Source: HGM04593 sp045634305 (GTDB lineage: Bacteria > Bacteroidota > Bacteroidia > Bacteroidales > Bacteroidaceae). From it: a stretch of 46,515 nucleotides of DNA. The notes beneath the pieces are model-generated. The model ran no database searches and had not been told where the DNA came from. It was given only the letters and a program-made list of their open reading frames with translations. Each line of letters begins with the position of its first letter. Position 1 is the stretch's first letter. The stretch covers positions 1 to 46,515 of the forward strand of contig JAZQZZ010000043.1 in the NCBI GenBank assembly GCA_045634305.1. Reading direction: 5' to 3'. This document shows positions 1 through 7,366 of the stretch, piece by piece. The translations under genes and the position numbers were made by a program.

Positions 1-2107
1 TTAACTCAAACAGACGGGGGAAGAACTGGGTGTTGTTACCTGCACGGTGGTAATAGAGCCACAAGCGATAGTAACGCTGTGTGAGTACCCAGATGTTGTT
101 GCTAAGGAGATAGCCTCCACTTTTGAAGTTGTCGTACACATGTGCAAGGTTACCCTCGGTGCCATTTACGCGTGATGTACCCATGCCCATATACCATGCT
201 GCAATGTTGGCAAAGGTGTTGTTGGTAACCTCCATCTCACCATTGAGGGTATAGAGTGCTTGGTGCTGGTGACCAATCTCATGGGCAGGTCCCCAGGTTG
301 AGCCGGCATTTGAAGCGATAGTTTGAATAACACCGTTCATAGTATTGTGATTATAGCCACAGTGGTCACCACTACCATACATATAACTGTTTCCGCCAAC
401 ACCAAGAGCAACACCGTGATGATTGAAGACTTCGCTGTAATCTATGCCGCAAAACTCCAGATAGGTTTTATTGTCAAGAGCGCTCTTATTCTCATAGTCA
501 TAGATTTCGGCAGGAGAACCCTCGCTTGTCCAGCGCGGATAGAAATCGTTCATTCTTTCCATATCAGACTTGCCGACAAGACCCATTGTCGCAAGTTCGG
601 AGTACATTATTCGGTCCCAAGCCTCAAGCATAATGTTGATTTTGCCGGTCAAGGGGTCACAGCCCATACCATAGTCGCCCCAGTTTTTCGTTCTATTGAA
701 TGGGATATCCGGCACAGTGATATTCTCAGGCAGATAATATGCCATACCCTTGTTACCTTCGGTCTCTCCCAAACTGAACAGCAGTATCTGGCGATGACCA
801 AGAATTGGCAAAACGCTCAAATTGGCACGGTCCTCCATATACACCCAATCGGCATCCTTGTCGACACTTGCCTCTGTTATCGTTTTCCAAAGGTCCTCGG
901 CATCGTTTGTTGCGCGGAAGTCACCGCAGGCATTGTAGAAACCGTTTATTGCACCACCCTCGATGTGGATTTTCAACGGAGCGTATTCGGACAATTTGTG
1001 GGGGAACCTTGTTGCATCGTCTGTCCCGTCGGGATTGTATGTATCTACATTGTAGCAGATATAAAGCATTCCGGTGCCTCCTGTATGGTTTATGATATTC
1101 AAACCCGGTTGCAGAGCTGTGCCAACTGTTGCAGCATTGGTAATACGGTCATTGGAACCGGCATCGACAATGCGCAATGTTGCACCATCGGCAATTTTGC
1201 CCTCAACCATTACATAAAGGGCGCCGGCTGCCGGCATATATATACCTGTAGGGTTATCGTTGTTTGCATGCCAGTTTATTCCAAGCCAAGATGTTATACC
1301 ATCAGTGCCGGTCTTTGCCGCGCTGTATGGCTCATACATCTGCACACGGAATTTCTTGGCATACTTATTCTCCCAACCCTCTTTTGTATTATCAGCATTC
1401 TCCTCGTACCAATTTTCGTTTTTGATTTTAAGCACTGTATTCTGCAACGCAGCAGGAAGTGCGATATAATTGGCATCGGCCTTTATGTTCTCGAGAGACA
1501 TTGAAGCATATTCATCGTTCAATACAGTACAAGCCGCATCGCTGAAGATTGCAGAGAGCGACAAACGAATTGTCTCTTCCGATATAAAGTTATCGAACAA
1601 AGCATCGAGTTGTTCATTGGTATAATCAATAAGAGTAAAATCCCATTGAGTACCACCGGAGCCACTGCCCCAACCCTGAATATTACCATTTTCACTACCC
1701 AAATGCATATATCCGTTTGAATTATTAGAAACAGATGTACTTCTTATGGTATTATGCACTTCTCCAGCAACGATGTATTCAAACTTGTTGGAATCGGCAT
1801 CACGCGTAGCGGTCAATCCCCAACCATTCTGGGCTGTCTGCGAAAGATACTGTCCGTTATACACATTACGGAAGAGATACTTGCTACCATCTGCAATAAC
1901 ATACCACTGTTGCTTGACATCTGATTCATTGGTTACAGCGTTACCCAATTTTGCAATTTGACCGTCTACAGCAGTGACAGCACGGTCAGTAAAGTGAGCA
2001 TTTTGGATATGATACACTTTACCGTGAACAAGAGCAGTCTGCGCCCACGATGTTGCACTCAACATCAACAGCACAACTACAAAAAGATGTGAAAGAATTC
2101 TTTTCAT
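1..2107 (-). CDS. Secreted M60-family (enhancin/mucinase-like) metallopeptidase, 3'-truncated by window edge
   Basis: The frame is open for 702 codons from the ATG at 2105-2107 to base 2 with no stop, so the C-terminus lies outside the window. Residues 1-22 are a signal peptide (basic start, hydrophobic core, cut predicted after SWA with Gln23 next). Residues about 28-160 look like a ricin-type beta-trefoil (QQWYV, YLFRNVYNGQYLS), a probable carbohydrate-binding module. A gluzincin zinc motif HEIGH lies at residues 609-613 (bases 269-283), followed by EVTNN with Glu626, which fits the M60 pattern HExxH-x(8,28)-E. Characterised M60 enzymes of gut Bacteroides cleave O-glycosylated mucin-type proteins; that substrate is inferred here. 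No lipobox is seen, so the product is probably periplasmic or secreted. It is monocistronic as far as visible and has its own promoter at 2187-2194. Confidence 0.85.
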   Translation of the reverse strand, partial: MKRILSHLFVVVLLMLSATSWAQTALVHGKVYHIQNAHFTDRAVTAVDGQIAKLGNAVTNESDVKQQWYVIADGSKYLFRNVYNGQYLSQTAQNGWGLTATRDADSNKFEYIVAGEVHNTIRSTSVSNNSNGYMHLGSENGNIQGWGSGSGGTQWDFTLIDYTNEQLDALFDNFISEETIRLSLSAIFSDAACTVLNDEYASMSLENIKADANYIALPAALQNTVLKIKNENWYEENADNTKEGWENKYAKKFRVQMYEPYSAAKTGTDGITSWLGINWHANNDNPTGIYMPAAGALYVMVEGKIADGATLRIVDAGSNDRITNAATVGTALQPGLNIINHTGGTGMLYICYNVDTYNPDGTDDATRFPHKLSEYAPLKIHIEGGAINGFYNACGDFRATNDAEDLWKTITEASVDKDADWVYMEDRANLSVLPILGHRQILLFSLGETEGNKGMAYYLPENITVPDIPFNRTKNWGDYGMGCDPLTGKINIMLEAWDRIMYSELATMGLVGKSDMERMNDFYPRWTSEGSPAEIYDYENKSALDNKTYLEFCGIDYSEVFNHHGVALGVGGNSYMYGSGDHCGYNHNTMNGVIQTIASNAGSTWGPAHEIGHQHQALYTLNGEMEVTNNTFANIAAWYMGMGTSRVNGTEGNLAHVYDNFKSGGYLLSNNIWVLTQRYYRLWLYYHRAGNNTQFFPRLFEL

Positions 2108-2159
2108 TTCTATTTTATTAATAAATTTATCGTATCTGCTTCCCGGGACATTCCGGACC

Positions 2160-2177
2160 TTGCTACAATAGTAGCAA
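2160..2177 (-). promoter_or_regulatory. Perfect 7-bp stem-loop at the predicted 5' end of the M60 transcript
   Basis: TTGCTAC, a four-base spacer, then GTAGCAA form a perfect inverted repeat. The predicted transcription start from the -7 box at 2187-2194 falls near 2180, so the hairpin would sit at the extreme 5' end of the mRNA. It could stabilise the message or be a protein-binding operator; the sequence does not distinguish these. Confidence 0.4.
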
Positions 2178-2186
2178 AAAAGATTG

Positions 2187-2194
2187 CAAAGTTA
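2187..2194 (-). promoter_or_regulatory. -7 box TAACTTTG of the M60 peptidase promoter
   Basis: On the minus strand the sequence is an exact match to the Bacteroidales sigma-ABfr -7 consensus TAnnTTTG. It lies about 80 bases before the ATG at 2107. A clear TTTG -33 box at standard spacing is not seen; the upstream stretch is T-rich. Confidence 0.55.
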
Positions 2195-2368
2195 CTGCTT
2201 TTTTTGCAAAAATTAAGTATCACGCAACTCGTATTTTGATATGAGAGCGGATTCTCAAAGAGACAGCCAATTATCATGGAGGCAGGGACTATAGGAAAGA
2301 AGAATGAGAAATAAGGATTTTGACAGCAAAAAACGGTTGGCAGATATCATAAATACAGAGATTATTCG

Positions 2369-2376
2369 TATCTTCG
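2369..2376 (+). promoter_or_regulatory. Candidate -7 box TATCTTCG upstream of metY
   Basis: TATCTTCG differs from TAnnTTTG at one base. It lies 38 bases before the metY ATG, giving a predicted leader of roughly 33 bases. The same octamer occurs before ilvE at 25634-25641 on the other strand. No good -33 element is visible. Confidence 0.35.
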
Positions 2377-2414
2377 CATCAAACAATTTAAGAAAAACTA
2401 AAAAGAATAATATT

Positions 2415-3698
2415 ATGACAAAGAAACTTAATACAGGCACGCTTTGCGTGCAGGGTGGCTGGCAGCCAAAAAAGGGTGAGGCACGTGTGTTGCCCATTTT
2501 CCAGAGTACAACATTCAAATACGATACAAGCGAGCAGATGGCGCGTCTGTTCGACCTTGAGGACAGCGGTTACTTCTACAGCCGATTGCAGAACCCTACA
2601 GTTGACGCGGTAGGTGCAAAAATCAACGCACTCGAAGGTGGTGTAGGCGCAGTAATGACATCATCGGGACAGGCAGCCAACTTCTATGCGATACTGAACA
2701 TCTGCCAGGCGGGTGACCATTTTGTTTCGGCAACAACAATCTACGGCGGTACATACAACCTTTTTGCCGTGACATTGAAGAAGATGGGCATTGAGGTGAC
2801 ATTCGTTGATGCCGATGCCCCTGCCGAGGAGATTGAGAAGGCTTTCCAGCCAAACACAAAGGCGCTGTTCGGCGAAACGATATCAAACCCCAGCGTCAAC
2901 GTGCTGGATATTGAGAAGTTTGCCGACATCGCTCACCGCAACGGTGTGCCCCTCATCATTGACAACACATTCGCGACACCGGTGAACTGCCGCCCCATTG
3001 AGTGGGGTGCCGACATTGTGACACACTCAACAACAAAATATATGGACGGCCACGCGGTTGCAGTAGGCGGTTGCGTTATCGACAGCGGCAACTTCGACTG
3101 GGAGGCGCAGCACGACAAATTCACATGCCTCACCGAGCCAGACGACAGCTACCACGGCCTCATATACACAAAGAATTTTGGCCGAGCTGCATACATAACA
3201 AAGATGGTATCACAGGTGATGCGTGATTTGGGTGCAATGATGGCTCCCGAGAATGCGTTCTTGCTGAACCTGGGACTTGAGACGCTGCACCTGCGCATGC
3301 CTCGCCACTGCGAGAATGCACAGAAGGTAGCCGAGTACCTCGAGCAGCATCCTAAAGTAAAATGGGTGAACTACTGCGGTCTGCCAAGCAGCAAATATTA
3401 TGAGCTTGCACAGAAATACCTGCCGAACGGAGGTTGCGGCGTTATGGCATTTGCAGTTGAGGGCGACAAGGAAGATGCGATACGCTTCATGGACAGCCTG
3501 AAGTTCATAGCCATTGTGACACACGTTGCCGATGCGCGTTCATGTGTACTGAACCCGGCAAGCCACACTCATCGTCAGTTGAGCAACGAACAGCTCATTG
3601 AGGCAGGCATTGACCCCGATTTGATTCGTCTGTCAGTGGGTATTGAGGATGCCGAGGATATCATTGCCGACATTGAGCAGGCATTGCAGGCTTTCTAA
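2415..3698 (+). CDS. metY: O-acetylhomoserine sulfhydrylase / cysteine synthase (PLP enzyme)
   Basis: This 427-residue protein is a Cys/Met-metabolism PLP-dependent enzyme of the MetY type. It would make homocysteine (or cysteine) from O-acetylhomoserine (or O-acetylserine) and sulfide in the cytosol. The PLP lysine is Lys208 in HSTTKYMDGH; other family signatures are SSGQAA near 83-88, YGGTYNLF at 110-117, and the C-terminal RLSVGIEDAEDI. MetY proteins (about 425-440 aa) are longer than MetB/MetC, which matches. The start at 2415 is chosen because homology-like sequence begins there (MTKKLNTGTLCVQGG); the longer in-frame start at 2304 adds 37 residues without family character. The next gene begins 12 bases after the stop on the same strand. 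Confidence 0.93.
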   Translation: MTKKLNTGTLCVQGGWQPKKGEARVLPIFQSTTFKYDTSEQMARLFDLEDSGYFYSRLQNPTVDAVGAKINALEGGVGAVMTSSGQAANFYAILNICQAGDHFVSATTIYGGTYNLFAVTLKKMGIEVTFVDADAPAEEIEKAFQPNTKALFGETISNPSVNVLDIEKFADIAHRNGVPLIIDNTFATPVNCRPIEWGADIVTHSTTKYMDGHAVAVGGCVIDSGNFDWEAQHDKFTCLTEPDDSYHGLIYTKNFGRAAYITKMVSQVMRDLGAMMAPENAFLLNLGLETLHLRMPRHCENAQKVAEYLEQHPKVKWVNYCGLPSSKYYELAQKYLPNGGCGVMAFAVEGDKEDAIRFMDSLKFIAIVTHVADARSCVLNPASHTHRQLSNEQLIEAGIDPDLIRLSVGIEDAEDIIADIEQALQAF

Positions 3699-3710
3699 CA
3701 GGCTGCACGT

Positions 3711-4325
3711 ATGAAAAAGAGACTTTTGCTTGCAAGCACGTTGCTTTGGTGCGGACAACTGATGGCCGGGGTTGGAATTACAATGCCGGCCGACTCCACA
3801 CGTGCCAAGATGCAGATAAAGCAGGCGACCACGGTTGGAAATATAAAAAACGGCACAGTAGACAAGGTTACGCTCAAACCGATTGAAGAAAACCAAAAAA
3901 TCGACAAGCCCGAAATTTCCTTAAGCACTGCAGAAAGCGGAAAGAAAAGCACAGCCGAGGAGATGAAGAATATGGCAAAAAGGGAGAGCGGGAATGCTGT
4001 AAAAAAAGAAGTGACGCCGGCCGTAAGTTACCCATACTACCCCGGAGGCAACGTTGCGATAAGGGAATTTGTAAGGAGAAACCAACAATACCCGCCAGAA
4101 TGCAAGCGTGAACGCCTGAGAGGAAGAGTTGAAGTAATGATAGCCATAGCGCCTGACGGCACTCCGCACAGTGCAACAATATCAAAAAGCAGCGGAAACA
4201 TTCATATGGATGCCGAGGCATTGCGAATAGCAGAACTGATGCCCAAATGGCAACCGGCTCCCGAGAGCGAAGACCCGCAGGGAATTGATTACATAATCTT
4301 TGTAAATTTCCGCCCTGGAAGGTAG
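3711..4325 (+). CDS. Periplasmic protein with TonB C-terminal domain
   Basis: A 204-residue protein starting with a signal-peptide-like segment (residues 1-19, basic then hydrophobic, ending LMA). A charged Lys/Glu-rich middle (about 40-110) resembles a periplasm-spanning linker. The last about 95 residues match the TonB C-terminal fold: VAIREFVRRNQQYP, then GRVEVMIAIAPDGT, then a terminal IIFVNFRPG strand. Typical TonB keeps its N-terminal helix as an inner-membrane anchor and has Pro-rich repeats; here the helix could be a cleaved signal or an anchor. The gene follows metY by 12 bases and probably shares its transcript, but a functional link is unproven. Transcription ends at the hairpin at 4332-4377. 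Confidence 0.75.
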   Translation: MKKRLLLASTLLWCGQLMAGVGITMPADSTRAKMQIKQATTVGNIKNGTVDKVTLKPIEENQKIDKPEISLSTAESGKKSTAEEMKNMAKRESGNAVKKEVTPAVSYPYYPGGNVAIREFVRRNQQYPPECKRERLRGRVEVMIAIAPDGTPHSATISKSSGNIHMDAEALRIAELMPKWQPAPESEDPQGIDYIIFVNFRPGR

Positions 4326-4331
4326 GTCTTT

Positions 4332-4377
4332 AATGTGAAAACTGAAAGCGGTGCTTTCCGCTTTCAGTTTTCACATT
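4332..4377. terminator. Bidirectional terminator hairpin between convergent genes
   Basis: A perfect 20-bp inverted repeat (4332-4351 with 4358-4377) with a six-base loop lies between the TonB-domain gene and the end of sufE. The stem arms carry GTGAAAACTGAAAGC-type sequence, the same heptad unit found as tandem repeats elsewhere in the window. No long T-run follows, but the position between two converging stops supports termination in both directions. Confidence 0.75.
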
Positions 4378-4806
4378 TCACTTTACCCCTTTCGCCTTAA
4401 ATGCAAGGGCGTAGAGCCTCATCTGCTTTATCATAGCCAACAGGCCATTGCTGCGTGTTGGAGAGAGATGCTCTTTAAGGCCGATGGCCTCAACAAAATA
4501 GGGTTCATTATCAAGGATTTCATCGGGAGTATGACCCGAATAGACTTTGATCAGCAACGACACTATCCCCTTTACAATAAGCGCATCACTCTCGGCACGG
4601 AACAACACCTTGCCATCGACATAATCGGCCTGCAGCCAAACACGGCTCTGGCAACCCTCGATAAGGTTATTGTCGGTCTTATACTCTGCGGGCAGAGGTT
4701 CCTGCTCACTGCCAAGGTCTATGAGCAACTGATAACGGTCGAGCCAATCGTCAAAATCATTGAACTCAAGTATAATCTCGTCCTGTATTTCTTTTATTGT
4801 AGCCAT
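4378..4806 (-). CDS. sufE: SufE-type Fe-S assembly sulfur acceptor
   Basis: A 142-residue cytosolic protein of the SufE family, which accepts persulfide from the cysteine desulfurase SufS and passes it to the SufBCD scaffold. The persulfide-carrying cysteine is Cys52 in IEGCQSRVW. Other family features are the N-terminal helical FNDFDDWLDRYQLLIDLG and the SPTRSNGL segment near the end. Length matches the family (about 140). Its ATG overlaps the stop of the upstream lipoprotein gene by one base (TAATG), suggesting translational coupling. The suf genes themselves are not in the window. Confidence 0.92.
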   Translation of the reverse strand: MATIKEIQDEIILEFNDFDDWLDRYQLLIDLGSEQEPLPAEYKTDNNLIEGCQSRVWLQADYVDGKVLFRAESDALIVKGIVSLLIKVYSGHTPDEILDNEPYFVEAIGLKEHLSPTRSNGLLAMIKQMRLYALAFKAKGVK

Positions 4807-5846
4807 TATTTCTCGTTATAGATTACTGTAAGCACTGTCTGTCCGACAGCCTTTAGGGTAGCCACATCAATCCACTCCATATCATCCTTCATAGTATGAT
4901 GGTAGGGGCCGAAACCGTTGGGGCTTTCCGGGTCATAGTTAATTATATCAATACATGGAATGCCGGCAGTAGCGTTGACATACAGATGGTCGTCAGTGAT
5001 GGCACCGCCCTCTTCGGCAATGAAATATTCAGGATAGCCGGCCTTCTTCGCCCACTGCCATACTTTTTCCACTACCCCGGGCGCAAATTGCAAAGAGTAG
5101 TACTCCTGCAGGAATTTGGAGCCTGGTGCACCTACGATATCAAGCAATATGCCATATCGTGGGCTATAGCCCGATGTGTGCGGGAAATATGACCAGAACT
5201 GAGAGCCCAAAGCCCAAGAGTGCCTGATGGATGAATACTTCTCAATATCATTCTCGTGAAGACCATAATCCTCGGCATCGAAAAGAATGATGTCGACACC
5301 CACCTTTGTAGGGATCATTGATAGCTGACGCGCCACCTCCAGCAGCACACCAACGCCACTTCCTCCGTCGTTGGCTCCGGGAATGGGTTTGTAGTGGTTT
5401 GCCTTGTCGGGGTCCGAATCGGCCCATGGGCGGGTATCCCAATGGGCACAAAGCATAACGCGCTCAGGATTCTCGGGTTGGAACTGTGCTATTATGTTAC
5501 GGGCCTGGAAAGCATCGCCATTGTATGCTTTGAGGTCGACATCCTGTGTGAGGACATCGGCTCCGTATGAGCGAAGCTTATCAACAAGATAATTGCCGCA
5601 CTTGCGGTGTGTTGCAGTTCCGGGGACACGGGGACCGAAGGCCACCTGGCGGGCAACAAAACTATATGCGCTATCAGCATCGAAGATGGGCACAATAGCC
5701 ACAGGTTCAACGCTCTTTACAGCATCATTTTGCACAACAGCAGCGACCTGTGACTCTGATGCAACGACTTTGTTCTCAGAAGCTCCGCCGCAGTTCACCA
5801 GCAGCAGTGCCATAAGAAGCATATATACCTTGTACATAATTGCCAT
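4806..5846 (-). CDS. M28-fold lipoprotein, probable glutaminyl-peptide cyclotransferase
   Basis: A 346-residue lipoprotein: the hydrophobic signal ends in LLLVNC with lipidated Cys19. The catalytic domain has the M28/glutaminyl-cyclase pattern: CAHWDTRPWADSD (about 133-145), GAND with Asp160, FDAEDYG (Glu192), and a late ITDDHLYVN segment with another Asp/His. HWDTRPWAD is characteristic of the bacterial zinc glutaminyl cyclases of Bacteroidota, which convert N-terminal Gln of exported proteins to pyroglutamate. Three exported proteins encoded here have predicted Gln +1 residues, giving plausible substrates. An aminopeptidase role is the alternative. The start is MAIMYK; ATG at the fourth residue is also possible. 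It lies 11 bases after cysS and overlaps sufE by one base. Confidence 0.8.
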   Translation of the reverse strand: MAIMYKVYMLLMALLLVNCGGASENKVVASESQVAAVVQNDAVKSVEPVAIVPIFDADSAYSFVARQVAFGPRVPGTATHRKCGNYLVDKLRSYGADVLTQDVDLKAYNGDAFQARNIIAQFQPENPERVMLCAHWDTRPWADSDPDKANHYKPIPGANDGGSGVGVLLEVARQLSMIPTKVGVDIILFDAEDYGLHENDIEKYSSIRHSWALGSQFWSYFPHTSGYSPRYGILLDIVGAPGSKFLQEYYSLQFAPGVVEKVWQWAKKAGYPEYFIAEEGGAITDDHLYVNATAGIPCIDIINYDPESPNGFGPYHHTMKDDMEWIDVATLKAVGQTVLTVIYNEK

Positions 5847-5857
5847 TGAAGTGGTGA

Positions 5858-7333
5858 CTATTTATTCAACCTCCAGGTTGCCCCCTCCTTGCCGTCCTTG
5901 ATTTCAAATCCAAGCTCGGCAAGTTCGTTGCGTATTTTGTCACTGGTTGCCCAATCCTTGTTTGCCTTGGCTATCTGGCGTTGCTGCAAAAGCATGTCTA
6001 CAACCTTACCGAAAGCCTCCTCGCGAGCGCTGTTGGAACCCTGTTCCTCACGCAGGCCAAGGATATCGAATGCAAAAAGGCGGAATGTAGCCTTGAGTTC
6101 TTCAAGATCGGCCTCGCTGATAGTTGCCTTCTTGTCGGCGAGTTGGTTTATTGCGCGCGATGCATCGAAAAGATGCGAGATTACCTGAGCGGTGTTCATA
6201 TCGTCGTTCATTGCATCGTAGCACTTGCTGCGCAAATCCTTCACGTCGACGGTAGTCTCGCCCGATGCAACAAGGCCCCCTAGTGTCTTATAAGCCTCGA
6301 GCAGACGCTGCATACCCTTCTCTGCTGCCTGCAATGCCTCGTTGCTGAAATCAACGGTACTGCGGTAATGTGCCTGAAGTATGAAGAAACGGATTGTCAT
6401 TGGCGTGTAGGCCTGCGACAACAGTTTGTGCGAACCGTTGAAGAACTCATCGAGTGTAATGAAGTTACCCAACGACTTGCCCATCTTTGTTCCGTTGATG
6501 GTTATCATGTTGTTGTGCATCCAATACTTGACAACGTGGTGTCCCATGGCAGCCATACCCTGTGCTATCTCACACTCATGATGCGGGAAAACGAGGTCCA
6601 TTCCACCACCGTGAATGTCGAACTGCTCGCCAAGATACTTGCGTCCCATGGCAGTACACTCACAGTGCCAGCCAGGGAAGCCATTGCTCCAAGGCGATGG
6701 CCAACGCATGATATGCTCGGGCTGTGCGCACTTCCAGAGGGCAAAATCGGCTGGGTTGCGTTTTTCATCCTGACCATCGAGTTCGCGTGTGGTATTGAGG
6801 ACGTCATCAAGGTTGCGTCCCGAAAGGATACCATATTTATGCGCCTTGTCATACTTTGCTACATCAAAGTATACAGAACCCTGGCTCTCATAGGCGAAGC
6901 CGTTGTCAAGAATTTCCTTTACAAGCTCTATCTGCTCGATGATGTGACCCGATGCGTGCGGTTCGATGCTTGGAGGCAACACGTTGAGGGCGTCCATCAC
7001 CTTGTGATAGTGAAGAGTGTACTGCTGTACAACCTCCATAGGCTCTATCTGTTCAAGACGTGCCTTCTTTGCAATCTTGTCCTCACCCTCGTCGGCGTCG
7101 TGCTCAAGATGACCTACATCGGTGATGTTACGCACATAGCGCACCTTGTAGCCAAGATTCTGAAGGTAGCGGAAGAGTACGTCGAATGTGATGGCCGGAC
7201 GAGCATGACCAAGATGTGCAGGACCATAGACGGTGGGACCGCATACATAAAGACCTACATTGGGGGCATTGAGTGGCTCAAACAGCTCTTTCTTGCGAGA
7301 GAGCGTGTTGTATATCATGAATTTATTTTCCAT
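5858..7333 (-). CDS. cysS: Cysteinyl-tRNA synthetase
   Basis: A 491-residue class I aminoacyl-tRNA synthetase that charges tRNA-Cys. The HIGH-type motif is HLGH at residues 40-43, and the KMSKS-type loop is KMGKS at 283-287. Zinc-site residues for cysteine recognition are visible: Cys31 in YVCGPTVY, Cys224 in GWHCEC and the PHHECE segment at 250-255. FDIHGGGMDLVFPHHE is a CysS signature. The C-terminal DALR/anticodon region ends in EIKDGKEGATWRL. Length agrees with bacterial CysS (about 460-490). It is 33 bases downstream of the Ig-like lipoprotein gene and 11 bases upstream of the cyclase-like gene, inside one long minus-strand run. Confidence 0.97.
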   Translation of the reverse strand: MENKFMIYNTLSRKKELFEPLNAPNVGLYVCGPTVYGPAHLGHARPAITFDVLFRYLQNLGYKVRYVRNITDVGHLEHDADEGEDKIAKKARLEQIEPMEVVQQYTLHYHKVMDALNVLPPSIEPHASGHIIEQIELVKEILDNGFAYESQGSVYFDVAKYDKAHKYGILSGRNLDDVLNTTRELDGQDEKRNPADFALWKCAQPEHIMRWPSPWSNGFPGWHCECTAMGRKYLGEQFDIHGGGMDLVFPHHECEIAQGMAAMGHHVVKYWMHNNMITINGTKMGKSLGNFITLDEFFNGSHKLLSQAYTPMTIRFFILQAHYRSTVDFSNEALQAAEKGMQRLLEAYKTLGGLVASGETTVDVKDLRSKCYDAMNDDMNTAQVISHLFDASRAINQLADKKATISEADLEELKATFRLFAFDILGLREEQGSNSAREEAFGKVVDMLLQQRQIAKANKDWATSDKIRNELAELGFEIKDGKEGATWRLNK

Positions 7334-7366
7334 ATGCTTGTTTGTTAGTATGTTAATTATATCCTG

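Larger units (their letters stand above)
2108..2414. other. Divergent intergenic region between the M60 peptidase and metY
   Basis: About 307 bases hold the leftward M60 promoter and 5' hairpin and the rightward candidate metY promoter. An open frame continues upstream of metY to 2304, but its predicted peptide has no family character and includes the candidate -7 box, so it is treated as non-coding. I compared the segment with SAM-riboswitch core features because metY is a methionine/cysteine gene; only a loose purine-rich similarity exists and no riboswitch is called. Confidence 0.5.

Noticed and set aside
323..1504. A 393-codon open frame on the plus strand
   Set aside because: It lies antisense to the M60 peptidase frame, which has signal peptide and zinc motif; its translation is Cys/Ile-rich with no family character.
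2225..2368. Possible SAM-type riboswitch before metY
   Set aside because: Only a loose purine-rich stretch resembles the motif; the core helices are not seen and the candidate promoter lies downstream of it.
6368..7348. A 326-codon plus-strand frame opposite cysS
   Set aside because: CysS has all its motifs on the minus strand; the opposite frame is a codon-composition shadow.
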